A stretch of 64,000 nt of DNA from Rhexocercosporidium sp. MPI-PUGE-AT-0058 (GCA_020746875.1 JAGTJL010000003.1:930001-994000), one strand, 5' to 3'. Shown: positions 35,627 through 46,547, counted from the first letter of the stretch. The notes: a model not told the origin generated them from the letters alone. Numbers and translations are program-made.

Positions 35627-37888
35627 ATGGTTGACCGTCCACGCCGCCCCTCTGCCTTGGCCAACGCCATACTGGCATCCAGCACACCCCTCTGTAAAGA
35701 TGCCAAAGCCCTCGTACCCGATACTCCCTCCTTCACCGACCTCGCCTTCTTCAAATCCTTCTTCAAAACATGGCTAAACCTCGACGTGGCAACCCTCGCA
35801 GCATCGCTCGCAATCTTGTGCTCCATGACAGACGTCACAAGCATGATACAAAACATTAGTTCCAAGATCTGGATTTCCTTCCTCAAGTACTTCACCGCCT
35901 CCATCTCCATCCCAAGCAGCGACAATCTGAACAAGGACATCATGAACTGGATCGGGAAGAACGTGTTGGAGAAACGGAACCCGAGAGTCTTGGCCGCGAA
36001 GACGGTTAGTCTCAGTAGTGATGCATTTACGTATTCCAGCAAGAAGAACGATGTCCCTGAGAAGAGACCGCCGATCAAATTCATCCCGACGTTCGAGACG
36101 GTGTGGTTTGTACATGATAGGAATATCTTCTTGGTGAATCGGATCTTCGAGAAAGAAATCTTCAGTCGCGTGGCTCACGACTATGCGACGCCACCAAGTG
36201 GCGATGAGCCATTGGTGATTATGGTGCTTGGTAGGTCGGTGGCGCCGATAAAACGGTTTCTGGATACATGCCGTGACTCTGCGGACGAGCGAAAAAAGTC
36301 ATCTATCACGGTCCATATTAGTAAGAACCTGTCCAGCTATTCATACTGGTGAGTACTCCTATACTCGAAATAAGATTCTGTATTGGTTTACCATGTCAAT
36401 ATTGATACAGAGGCTACTGTTTCTGCATGTAGATCGTAGACTAACCAGATTTCCAGGAACAACAGTATCGCGAGACCGATGCGACCCCTCCACACGGTCC
36501 ACTTTGACGAAACAACAAAGGCGGATCTTGTTGCTGACATCGAAACATATCTGGACCCAAGCACAAGGCAGTTTTACACTGCCAGAGGCATCCCTTATCG
36601 ACGAGGGTATCTCCTCCATGGCCCACCTGGAACTGGAAAGACGTCGCTTTGTCTGGCGCTGGCAACTTACTTCCTGCTTGACCTCTATCTCCTGCATATC
36701 CCCAGTGTTCAGGAGGACTCACAGCTTGAGAGGCTATTCAGAGACCTACCACCCCAATGTGAGTAATTGAAATCTTAAGTTGTCAACAGCTATACTATAC
36801 TCATTCCAGCAATGAAGGCTTTCGCTCTCGCATACGGGAATAAGCTAACATGAGATTCAATTTTAGGTATCGTGTTATTGGAAGATATCGACGCGGTCGG
36901 TATGCAGCGAAAATCAGCCATCGATGAAATGGAAGAGGAAGAGAGACAGAAACGTCCAGACGGCAAAGATAAAGACAAAAAGAAAGAAATCGACATTGAA
37001 GAAGAAGCCCCCGTCCCCTCCAAAGTTACTCTGTCTGGCCTCCTCAACGTCTTAGACGGGGTGACTTCCCAAGAAGGTCGAATCGTGATCATGACTTCAA
37101 ACTTTGCCAAAAGACTCGATAAAGCGCTCACAAGACCCGGCCGTATCGATCATCGGGTTTACTTGGGGAACATGTCGCCTGGAAGTGCGAGGTTGATGTT
37201 CCTTCGAGTGTACGGCCCAGACCCAGATTCACCACCTCTTTCTTCGCTTAATGACTGGGAAGTTTTGGAGAAGTTGGCAGTGGAGTTTAGTACTTACGTT
37301 CCGGATAACACATTCACGCCAGCAGAACTCCAAGGCTTCTTGATCACTCATCGCCATTCTGCAACACAGGCTGTCGCAGAGACAAAAGGGTGGGTAAGTG
37401 AACAGCTACGCATGAGGAATGAGGAACAGGAGCGAGCTAGACGACTGGCTTTGTGGAAGGCAGAGAAAATAGAGGCTGCGAAGAAGTTGGAGGACGAGAA
37501 GAAGGTGGCAGAGAAGACTGCCGAGAATGAGGAGGGAAAGGAGGAGAAAACAAAGAGTAACTCAAAAACAGCAGAAGCTTCAATCTCTAGAGAAGGGGAA
37601 GCGAAGAAAGACGACCACGTTGGATCAGATAAAGAACCCGGTTCTGTATCAGAAGTTGTTGCTAGTGGAACTACGAGCGGAGACGTTGCAACTGAGAAGA
37701 AGGTTTCCACTCCAGTTATCGAAGAGACAACAAAGATCGGCGAAAAGGCGGAAGAAGGGACGCAATCCTCGTCCACCCAGACAACATCAAGTGGTGAGAT
37801 CAACAGTCTGAACAAATCGGATTCGGACTCCTCTGGGGCATCGTGGAATTGGATAGGAGGGTGGAAAAAGAACGACTTACTGGAGTAA
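35627..37888 (+). CDS. BCS1-like AAA ATPase with extended charged tail
   Basis: Three exons are inferred: 35627-36348, 36457-36758 and 36867-37888, giving 681 residues. The start at GCCATGG (MVDRPRRPSALAN) is chosen because no ATG lies upstream in frame. A single hydrophobic segment (LNLDVATLAASLAILCSM) and a BCS1-type N-terminal domain precede the AAA module: GPPGTGKTS (Walker A, about 296-304), CIVLLEDIDA (Walker B, 342-351), IVIMTSN (sensor 1) and RPGRIDHRVYLG. BCS1 itself moves the folded Rieske protein across the inner mitochondrial membrane. A Lys/Glu-rich insert of about 45 residues follows Walker B, and about 170 charged, probably disordered residues follow the ATPase. Canonical BCS1 is about 450 residues and lacks both additions, so this is one of the fungal BCS1-like paralogues and its cargo is unknown. 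Confidence 0.9.
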
Positions 37889-38484
37889 AACTTAGTGGCT
37901 GGCAAGATCCTCTCTCGGCCTCCACCGTACAGATCCACCTCGGATTTTTGAAGGGAGTAGAAACAACTTTAGATAGACCATACCAGATCAATGAAGGAGA
38001 GTTATTAGCGCAAAATCTGAACGGACTATGGACACTCACCATGTCCGAAGTTGTCAAAAATAACCCTGTGAAGCAGCGAATCTGTGCTTTGATACCTCCA
38101 AACAGCCGAACGCCGCAAAAGCCGCCAGCTTAGAGAGACTAACTGCTCAGCTCTTGTACTCGGCATTGTTGAATTCTGACCAGAAAACCTGTTATGACAA
38201 GATGAACAGCAGTTTCGGACTAGGAATCCTCCGCATTCCTGCAGTGCTTACTACGTGCATTACCCCTCCTGTCACAGATCATGTGCTTACGCGCTGACCG
38301 CAACGCGACTTCCCTACATAAAGGACGTGTTGTTCCTCCTCTTTGTGTCTTCTCTCATCTTCTAAAAACGAATCAGACACTTTCGCAAACCTGCTAGATC
38401 TCAATTCATTGCTGCTCAAGCCTCCTCAAATCCCAACTCCTTTCCACTAGCAATCCTCTGAGTCACCACCAACGACTCGTCAAA
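37889..38484. other. Intergenic: ATPase 3' flank and VOC promoter
   Basis: An open frame crosses the ATPase stop codon in another phase but has no domain. The last 150 bases are pyrimidine-rich and lead into the VOC gene. Nothing else was seen. Confidence 0.5.
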
Positions 38485-39077
38485 ATGCCAATCGACCATA
38501 CCTCCCTCCCAGTCCAGAACTTCGAAGTCTCAAAGGCTTTCTACACCGAGATCTTGAAGCCTCTATCTTATGGAATTTTCAAGGAATTCCCTGGCCATGC
38601 AGTGGGTTACGCACCAGAAGGTAGTCGCTCTGATTGTATGTACATGACAGCATCTCTTTACCCTCCTCTCTCGGGGCCTTCAAATCGGGACGGAAACCTG
38701 ATTAAGGCGTATGAAAGAAGAAGCAGGCAGTGCTGAATGTCTACAGTCTGGATCTCGGCTCCAGCAAAAGGCAAGGAGAGCCAGGACGGCAATCTGAATG
38801 TGACGCATATAGCTTTTGCAGGCAAGAGCAAGGCGCAGGTCGATGAATTTCATGCGAATGCCTTGTAAGTGATTTCTCCTATCTTTCTTCAAATTCCACT
38901 CCGTGCTTTGGACTGCATGGAAGAGCTTTGATAGTGTACTGACAAGCAAGCAGGAAGGCAGGAGCAAAGTGCAATGGCCCGCCAGGATTCAGACCCCAGT
39001 ACCACGAGAAGTACTACGGTGCTTTCATCCTCGATCCAGATGGAAACAACATTGAGTGTGTCTTCTTCGACTTGTAG
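38485..39077 (+). CDS. VOC-fold (glyoxalase/dioxygenase-like) protein
   Basis: Three exons are inferred: 38485-38635, 38747-38864 and 38954-39077, giving 130 residues, the normal size for a single VOC module. IDHTSLPVQNFEVSKAFYTE is the classic first strand and helix, with a metal-ligand histidine at position 5. NVTHIAFAG carries a second histidine and DPDGNNIECVFF carries the glutamate, so the His-His-Glu metal site is complete. Fungal proteins of this kind are annotated as glyoxalase or bleomycin-resistance-like, and the substrate cannot be told from sequence. Both introns (111 and 89 bases) have GTATGT or GTAAGT donors. It lies downstream of the ATPase gene on the same strand with its own promoter. 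Confidence 0.9.
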
Positions 39078-39677
39078 ACATGCATGACAACGGGTAATAG
39101 GCGTATTGAGGTTCAGATACAGGATAAGGGAAAGGAGTGTAGTGAGCTGGGGAGTTATCAGGACTTGGTTGAGCTGTTTGGATGAAGTGATCTGTGTCTC
39201 GTAGATGACAAAACAAATCGAAGTCCGATTTTTTGCCCAAATTTTTTGAAGCCGCAATTCAATGCAATGGTATTGCTGTGCTTCAATGTGCTCGGTTAAT
39301 TACAGGTACTTACGTACCTGAGATACTGTTCTTCCAGGCTTCAGGCCCTGATCCCCTGGGGCTATTTTACCCCGCACTCCCCTACCATCCCCCGCCAAAT
39401 ATCGCTTCCCCCATCTCAATAGAATGTTTTAATAAATGAATCCCAGGAGCAATGATATGAGAGCGAGAGTGAATATAAACGATGCTCAAGACTTCCCAAG
39501 TTAAAGCTTTGGTCTTGACTTCATTACTGTAGCTACTTCTGTCTAGTATTCGGAATGTTCTGCCTCCGAGAAATATACCTCCACATCCTAGTGCTCTCTT
39601 AGCAGAGACTCAAGCACATTACATCCATCCCTGTAGTCATTGCCGATCCAGATAAGCATTCTATATATCCATGGGAA

Positions 39678-39720
39678 TCTCCAATCATTCTTCTCTCCAA
39701 TCATTCTTCTCTCCAATCAT
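39678..39720 (+). repeat. 16-base tandem repeat, 2.7 copies
   Basis: TCTCCAATCATTCTTC begins at 39678 and 39694, with a partial third copy from 39710. The copies are identical, so the duplication is recent or the region slips easily. Each contains a CCAAT word, the binding site of the HAP complex, about 420-450 bases upstream of the GMC start codon. Any regulatory role is inferred. Confidence 0.85.
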
Positions 39721-39962
39721 TGGCTTACAACCGGTGGTCAATCACACTCGGGTATAAGCTTGTTCTTAATACTGGGGGAAGCGTATATGGAAATGAGCAG
39801 CGTAAGCTTATAAATTTCAACTACCAAATGAAACGATTGTGATTCGCGCTGTCGTCTAGAACTCTTTAGGCAGAATCTCCCCTCCCTCTGCTCTCCACTG
39901 CAAAGATAGCTGATTCAGCCACCTGCACAGCACATTGCGCATCGTCCCGAGCCGGGCTCCCA

Positions 39963-39988
39963 GGGGTGGGCAGGGGTGGGTGGGTGGG
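39963..39988 (+). promoter_or_regulatory. G-quadruplex-capable tract upstream of the GMC gene
   Basis: Six runs of three or four guanines are separated by one or two bases (GGGGTGGGCAGGGGTGGG followed by TGGGTGGG). This satisfies the usual G4 pattern on the coding strand, about 150 bases before the start codon. Effect on transcription is not shown. Confidence 0.55.
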
Positions 39989-40136
39989 TGGAAAGGTGAT
40001 GTAACCCTACCTGGGGAACTACCCCGCCTCGCAAATTTATCTTGACCGAACTCTTATACCATTCCAATCCTTTCTGAATCACGCTCTCTTTACGATCACT
40101 CCGTGTTTTACAAGAACCGTACTGAAAGAAGTAAAA

Positions 40137-42453
40137 ATGAGGAGAATTGATATCTTTGCGGCGATTGTATCGATTTTCTATTCTCGGATTCAAGTTGCAA
40201 ATGCATTGCCGAACTCGGTACACCAAGCACAACACTTCGCCCGCTCAAACGAACTTCGTCACTCATATGATTACATCGTAGTCGGTGGCGGGACGTCAGG
40301 TCTCACTGTCGCTGATCGGTTGACTGAAAGTGGGAAATGTTCGTCCTTCCTATCTCATCCCCATCTTGCCCATATCTCAGAAGTACTGTGCGAAAACTAA
40401 TCTCGCTTGCTGGGATATAACAGATTCCGTCCTCGTAATCGAATATGGCTATTTCTCATCCATCCCAACCCTCCCCTACAACCCCCTTAATCCAATCGAT
40501 ACCTCGCCCGAGTCATTGATGTACAACATCACTTCCGTTGGGACGAAGAAGCAATCCGTTGGTATAGGATGTGTAGTCGGCGGAGGGTCAGCCATCAACG
40601 CGCAGGCTTTCATGCGTGGTACGTCGGAGGATTATGATCGTTGGGCTGCGCTTGGTGGTGGAGAGGAGTCGGGGTGGGATTGGGATGGCATCTTGCCTTA
40701 TTTCAAGAAGGTATAGATGAACTAGCTCCCAGATCAAATTTGATGTTTTGCACGGTTGCTGATCCAGAGGGGGGAAAATAGAGCTGTACTTTCAACCCAC
40801 CGAACCCCCAACTCGCAGCAGAATTCAACATCACATACGACATCGAGAAAGCCTGGGGCGGCCACGGTCCCGTATTAGCAAGTTATGGCGATTGGCAATA
40901 TCCACCCACCAGTACGCACTTGACTCCTGTCACTATGCATTTTCCAGGGGAAGAATGCCCTCGCTAACTTCCCTTCCCATACAGAAATCATGTACCAAGC
41001 CTGGACCGCCTTCCCAGGAATAACCTACCCCCAAGACGGCTCGGAAGGCAAAGCCGGAATCTTCTGGACGCCCTCCTCCAAAGACCCCGTTACCGAAACA
41101 CGCTCCTACGCTCGGACAGCCCATTACGATCCCGTGCAAAACAGGAGCAACTACGCTATCCTGACGGGCCATAAGGTGGCTAAGATAAACTTCTCCACCG
41201 GAGGGAAGAAGAAGAAGATAACAGCAGCAAGCGTGAAGATAGTTTCTAGGGCTGACGGTGCGGTAGTCAGGACCGTGACGGCGAAGAAAGAGATCATCCT
41301 AGCTGCGGGAGCGATCCATACGCCACAGATTCTGCAGCTGAGTGGTGTGGGGCCAAAGGAGGTGTTGGAGGCTGCGGGCGTGGAGGTTGTGCTAGACCTT
41401 CCTGGTGTGGGATCGAATTTCCAGGATCATTCGTGGTTTGCTGTGGGGTATAACTGTATGTTGAGCTAAGAGCGGAAGGGGTTTTCGGTTGGATTTTCAC
41501 TGACAGAGAGAGATAGTCACGACTCCAGTCCTCCCGAATAGAGCATCGCTGCTGAATAATAAGACATTCGCTGCTTGGGCGTTGGAGCTGTGGGACGCGA
41601 ATCGCACTGGTGAGACTTCTTTTCCCCGGTGTTCGCCTTTCATAGCATTTTGCTTCTTTGCTAACCATCATCCAGGACCGTACTCCATCGCCCAAGGTGG
41701 AGGATCGGCTCTCGCGCAAGTCAGTCTCCCGGTCATAGCACCAGACCTCTACACCTCCATCGCCTCAGAAATCTCTCATCTCGACCCCGCAAGCGCCTTA
41801 CCACCTAACACAGACCGCACGATCATCGCAGGATACCGTGCACAACTCAAGCTCATGGCGTCCGCAGCCCGCTCCAAAAACACAGCATGGCTTCAAATGG
41901 GACTTGGTGGTAATCCGTTCGGTTTTGCTGACCAATGGGTGTTCAACATCCATCCGCTGAGTAGAGGGACTGTTCATTTGAACGCATCGGACCCAAATGG
42001 GGAGCCGCTCGTTGATTATCGCATGCTTTCGAACCCAGTTGATCTTCATGTCGCCGTGGCTTTGTTCAAAGGAACGAGGACGTATTTCAACAGTCAGGGT
42101 GCTATGAAGAGACTGACGCCCGTAGAGACGAAACCTGGGCTGAATGTGACGTCCAATGCTGATATTGAAGATTACCTGAAGAGGACGCTGGACCCGAGTC
42201 AATACCATCCGGTGGGGACTTGTCCTAAGATGCCGTTGGAGCTGGGGGGTGTTGTGGATGAGGAGTTGATGGTGTATGGCGTGGAGGGGCTTAGTGTTGT
42301 GGATGCGAGTATCATGCCGCTAACTGTGGGGGCGACGACGCAGTCGACTGTGTATGCTGTTGCGGAGAAGGTGAGTTGACTTCTTTGTCTTTGGACAAGA
42401 TGTGCTGACCTGAATGTTTTTAGGCTGCCGATTTAATAAAGGCAAGAGCATGA
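40137..42453 (+). CDS. Secreted GMC-family FAD oxidoreductase
   Basis: Seven exons are inferred: 40137-40338, 40424-40710, 40782-40911, 40985-41455, 41517-41609, 41676-42370 and 42424-42453, giving 635 residues. A signal peptide (MRRIDIFAAIVSIFYS.., cut after about residue 23) directs it to the secretory path. YDYIVVGGGTSGLTVADRL is the FAD dinucleotide-binding fold, GCVVGGGSAINAQAFMRG is GMC signature 1 and GAIHTPQILQLSGVGP is signature 2. YHPVGTCPKMP holds the conserved active-site histidine. Near the end, PLTVGATTQSTVYAVAEK replaces the usual His/Asn pair position with a small residue. Such enzymes oxidise alcohols or sugars, but the substrate is unknown. The last exon encodes only nine residues (AADLIKARA). 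It is convergent with the neighbouring Zn2Cys6 regulator. Confidence 0.93.
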
Positions 42454-42682
42454 CTGCAAAGAAATACTAACCATTCCTAGCCAACTCTTCCTCCATTGAC
42501 TAGTTCTGCATTTCTCTTCTTCCTTTTGCCGAGAATCGGTGACCTGGACTTTTGTATGATTGTTTGTGCCAATCATTCCCAAATGGTGACAGAACCAGAT
42601 ACCTCAGAATCTCCTAATCCCTCCCTTAAAAAAGCACCACATATACAAACCTCCAATCCACCTCACCCTCACACACTCTTCA

Positions 42683-44518
42683 TTAAACAAGCAAAACTCT
42701 ATGTCCAACACTTCTCAGACAAGCAGCAACATCCCAATCTCCTCTCTCAATCTCAACACTCCCCCTCCTCCCCCAGACATCCTCCATAATCCTGAGCGCG
42801 AGCCTCACCGTCCCAAACATCTGCAATGGACCCATCGCCGCGACCAGATCACGAAACGTTGATTCCTGCTGCTCACTCGCTAGACAGCCAGCTATGCAGA
42901 ACGGCCACACAAGGGTACGGAGGAGGGCTGGCGATGGAAGATTTTGGAATGAGAGGATGAGATTCGCTACATTGGCTGTGATTTCGGTGTTGGCGGGCTG
43001 CCAGCCTGATACTGCTGTGTGAAGGTATATTTGTGCAGCGTAGGCCCAGATTTTAGTGAGAGCACGACTTATATCCAGAGGCTGAGGTAAGAAAAAGGCT
43101 AGTGGGTTGACGGGCTTGGAACTCAGTCTCGAAGAATGGTTGGGATTGTCGAGACGGGCAAGGCCTATGCGAAGCCGTTGATCAATGTCGCTTGCTTTTT
43201 CTACCAGCTGCATCATAGAAAGAGCGCCCGCTTTCTTCTGTTCTTTCTTCCAAGCATCCAGGGTAGAGATCTCGCCAATGAGGAGTAGGACCCAGTTCTC
43301 GTGACCGACGAAGTCTTCTAGTTGGAGCGGGACATCCCCAGATGCGTTGTCGTCGGTCAAGAGATATTTGTGGTATTTCTGTAGTCGTGGAGCCTGTTCG
43401 AGTGAGGTACTGGATATGATGTCATTGACTAGCAATATAGCAGAGAAGAACCGGAATGCAGCATGGTCTGCAGTCCACAGCGTGATATTCGGACCTAGAT
43501 CCATCGAAGGGGCGTCAGAGAGTTGCGCCAGCACTTTGGCGAGACTTGGGGACGAGGCATCCATCCCGTAAGATTCGAAGATTTGTTCGAACAGGATAAT
43601 TGCGGCATCCAGATGCATCATCCAGTTCTGTGTAGGAGCAATGATGATCTCAAAACTCAGCAACTGTACAACGTTCGCCATCAAGTCGGCACTCTCTCGT
43701 AGTGGCTGTTCCTTCTGGGCGGACAGCTCCAGCGAATCGTGAAGGACGGTCTTGATAGCTAGATCGGCCTGTTTCTGGAGTTCCTCCGAATTCATCGACT
43801 CGCACATCTTGTAGTCTGACCTCGAGGTCACTGGTACTACGGAGAAGAAGAAAGATGTTAGACTGATGATGGTGTGGTATGTCCCTTTGTTCTTCATGAT
43901 CAGGACTAGCAGCCAGCTGCGGCTGCCTTCCAAGATGAATGGCCGGTAGAAGGGGAAGAGAACTGGAAACACATAGTCCAGATAGGACATGATGAGGCTG
44001 AGTTCCCGCTCATCTTGACTGAGCGGAATACTTGAAGGATCGGGTACCTTGGAGTTATTGGAGAAGCTCCAAGTGTTCAAGGAAACACTCGACTCAGGCG
44101 TATGAATACCCAATCCAGAGCTCCTCTCAGATTTGGACGCATTGCTTAGATCCTGCGAATGTTCTCTTGAACCACCATTCCTCGATCCCAGAGATGGTAG
44201 ACTCCCAGAAACCTCTCCAAATGGTTCAGGTGAAGCCACGTGACCCTCCAAATCATCATCCCCGATCGACCTCTCTATATTCTGGATACGTTTCCTCCCC
44301 CTCCTCCGAGTCGCCGCACGCTTAATGTCACTCTTCACCCTCTCAGCCGCTGCCTGCTGCCTCTTCCCTCCATCCATCCAATCTGGCTTTGTGCTATCAT
44401 AAAGACAGGTGATTTCCAATGCTCCACAAGTAGAGCAGACTGGGGTCGTCTCATCGCATTTCTTGTGTCGGAGGCGGCACGTCCAGCAGCCGGTGGAACT
44501 CTTTGATTGGGGTGGCAT
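42683..44518 (-). CDS. Zn2Cys6 transcription factor
   Basis: This is a single exon of 611 residues starting MPPQSKSSTGCWTCRLRHKK. Cysteines at 11, 14, 21, 28, 31 and 38 form the binuclear zinc cluster (spacing 2-6-6-2-6). A basic region follows, including RRAATRRRGRKR-like text, and may hold the nuclear signal. From about residue 165 a long helical region (DERELSLIMSYLDYVFPVLFP) matches the fungal specific transcription factor 2 type seen in many cluster regulators. It would bind CGG-type sites. It is convergent with the GMC gene, whose stop lies about 230 bases away, and divergent from the NmrA-like gene across 322 bases, so it may control one or both. The target genes are not known. Confidence 0.93.
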   Translation of the reverse strand: MPPQSKSSTGCWTCRLRHKKCDETTPVCSTCGALEITCLYDSTKPDWMDGGKRQQAAAERVKSDIKRAATRRRGRKRIQNIERSIGDDDLEGHVASPEPFGEVSGSLPSLGSRNGGSREHSQDLSNASKSERSSGLGIHTPESSVSLNTWSFSNNSKVPDPSSIPLSQDERELSLIMSYLDYVFPVLFPFYRPFILEGSRSWLLVLIMKNKGTYHTIISLTSFFFSVVPVTSRSDYKMCESMNSEELQKQADLAIKTVLHDSLELSAQKEQPLRESADLMANVVQLLSFEIIIAPTQNWMMHLDAAIILFEQIFESYGMDASSPSLAKVLAQLSDAPSMDLGPNITLWTADHAAFRFFSAILLVNDIISSTSLEQAPRLQKYHKYLLTDDNASGDVPLQLEDFVGHENWVLLLIGEISTLDAWKKEQKKAGALSMMQLVEKASDIDQRLRIGLARLDNPNHSSRLSSKPVNPLAFFLPQPLDISRALTKIWAYAAQIYLHTAVSGWQPANTEITANVANLILSFQNLPSPALLRTLVWPFCIAGCLASEQQESTFRDLVAAMGPLQMFGTVRLALRIMEDVWGRRGSVEIERGDWDVAACLRSVGHRVLLV

Positions 44519-44840
44519 GGGGCCTTGGGATGGGCTGGGAAGAGTATGTTACTCGTAATTGGGCGGGCGACGATGTGCTGTTGTTCAAAGGGGTTTGTTT
44601 GAGATTCAAGCCGCCGAAGTTCTCTCCCGCGCGGATTGTCATCCGGGCGGGTTGGCCTTGGCAAAACCTTCGTTCAGGTACGATTCGAAAGCACTACAGC
44701 TACCTGCGTCACTTTTAATCTTGCTCCACCTTGGGACATTTGTATATAAGAAAAAAAGGATTCCCATATATGATGAAGTGTATCCAGTTCATATCCCAAG
44801 CCGTCCATCCATCCTCATATCTCACCCGTTCTCATCCTCA
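44519..44840. promoter_or_regulatory. Short shared promoter, Zn2Cys6 factor / NmrA-like gene
   Basis: Only 322 bases separate two divergent start codons. GTATATAAG at 44742 lies about 95 bases before the NmrA-like start and is a good TATA box for that gene. The G+C-rich left half faces the regulator gene. Shared control is likely but not shown. Confidence 0.6.
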
Positions 44841-45742
44841 ATGGCAGGCACTAAAATCCTCGTCTTCGGCGGCACAGGTCCCAGTGGGATCTGTCTCCTC
44901 CGCGAACTCCTCTATCGCAAACATGCCACCATCGCATATTGTCGTAACCCCTCCAAGATCCCCTCAGACCTATCCTCAAACCCTCTCCTCGAGGTGAGAT
45001 TCCATCCCCCCCAAACACCTCATCCTAGCCCATCATCCCCATCCCCATCCCCATCCTCTCGCAAGTTCAACAAGCGAAGCGAGCCCCATCGCCTCCCCTC
45101 CTCTCCTTTCCTTTCCTTAATACAAAATAATAACACACCCCTCCCTCCCCCACGACAGATAATCCAAGGCACCCTAACCGACGAAACCGCCCTCACCACC
45201 GCCGTCTCCAACTGCTCAAGCATAATCTCCCTCCTGGGCCCCAACGTCAAAGACCGCGCCTTCGACCCCTCGACCTACGCCTCCTTCTTCCGCACCCTCT
45301 TCCCGATCATGCGCGCCCACTCCGTGCGCCGCATCCTCGCCATGGGAACGATTTCCATCGTCTGCCCGCAGGACGGCTTCTCCTTGATCCGCTCCCTCGT
45401 CCTGGTCATGATGCCGCTGTTCTTGGGCACGGCGTATAAGAGTATCTTGCAGGTCGCGAAGGTGTTTGAGGAAGAGGCCGGGGGGAGGAGGGCGGGGGCC
45501 AGGGCGGGATCGATTGGACGGTTTTCAGGATCGCGAGTATTCCCGGGGGCGATGATGAGGGGAGTTGGATGAGGGATAGGGCGGAGGGGAAGGGGGATTT
45601 CGTGGGCTGGGTGGGCGAGAAGGGGTGGGGCATGGGTCAGAAGAGGGGGGCGTTGGCGAGGTGGCTTGTTGATGCTGTGGAGGGGGGAGCGGACGAGTGG
45701 ATTGGGAAGATGCCTGCTGTTGCTGCTGGGACTTTGGGTTGA
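44841..45742 (+). CDS. NmrA-like NAD(P)-binding protein, frame disrupted
   Basis: Exon 1 (44841-44993) reads MAGTKILVFGGTGPSGICLL, an atypical-SDR dinucleotide fold with GGTGPSG at residues 10-16. Exon 2 starts at 45159 with IIQGTLTDETALTTAVSN and SIISLLGPN, as in NmrA-like and HSCARG-type proteins. After EEEAGGRR near 45490 the family text continues as IDWTVFRIASIPGGDD only in another frame, starting at 45509 and ending at a stop at 45740-45742. A one-base gain or two-base loss within the G-rich stretch 45480-45508 would join them. No spliceable intron fits, because the only GT-AG span there is about 42 bases and removes conserved residues. A sequencing error in the G runs or a real mutation are the choices. 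The first intron (165 bases) has no in-frame stop. Confidence 0.75.
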
Positions 45743-46547
45743 GTGAGTGAGTGAGGCAGTGATGCATGGAGGCAGAGATCTCGATATTCTTGATTCAAAA
45801 AGGCTATAATGTTTTGAGATGACTTCAGGGATTTGGTGTTGTGTTGTTTGTTACCTCGCGTAATATCATCATCTTTCCCCTTCACAACATGTAATCATCT
45901 CCATTCTTCCTCTCTTAATCTTCAAATTTCATTTCTCACCGAAAAAGAAGCTCATTTAGGTCTATGAATAACATTAAATTGCGTAACGAGTAAAGTAAGT
46001 GGGTATCTATCGATGTCTCAAAAAAAGATATTGTCAAAAAGCAATCGGCTCGCACGCAACCAGTCAGCATGAACAGCATCATCCTTCATCCCATCATTAT
46101 CATCATCACAACTATCCCATCTCTCATTGCAAACCCATCCCTATCCAGTCCCTATCCAAGCATGAACAACCAAAAACAAATCCTCCCAAACCCTTCCTCC
46201 CAAATGTTTAAACCATTAAAGCAATGACCAGACTGCGATGATGTGATATGATATGATATGTGCGATGAGATGCCAACCCGTGACCGAAAATTGAATGGAG
46301 ATGCGAAATGATAGATAGGAAAATATGCACCACGGGCTCGCGCCCTTGATATCTTTCCGTCTTTGATGACAAAATATATGAGACCAGACCAATATGTCTT
46401 CGTCGCTATGCAATAGACCGCGAAAAGAGAACGCTAAATGCAAATGCCAAATAGTCCAAACCCAAATGATATCGGCTGAAGCCGAATCAAAGGGGAAGGA
46501 CGGAACAAAAATATGGGATATATATAAAGAAGGGGATAGAAGGAGGA
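45743..46547. other. Intergenic between convergent genes
   Basis: This contains the 3' flanks of the NmrA-like gene and of the large gene on the minus strand. Short open frames in all phases have no domain. GATATGATATGATATG near 46246 is a small simple repeat. Confidence 0.5.

Larger units (their letters stand above)
39078..40136. other. Intergenic: VOC 3' flank and GMC promoter
   Basis: No gene was supported. The stretch holds a 16-base tandem repeat at 39678-39720 and a G-rich tract at 39963-39988, both annotated separately, upstream of the GMC oxidoreductase start codon. Confidence 0.55.

Noticed and set aside
37348..37938. Minus-strand open frame of 196 codons over the ATPase tail
   Set aside because: It is the antisense of the Lys/Glu/Ser-rich tail, giving Phe/Ser runs, with no independent support.
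45459..45501. Tiny intron (GTGTTT to CCAG) as explanation of the NmrA-like frameshift
   Set aside because: It would be about 42 bases without a branch site and would delete the conserved VFEEEAG segment.
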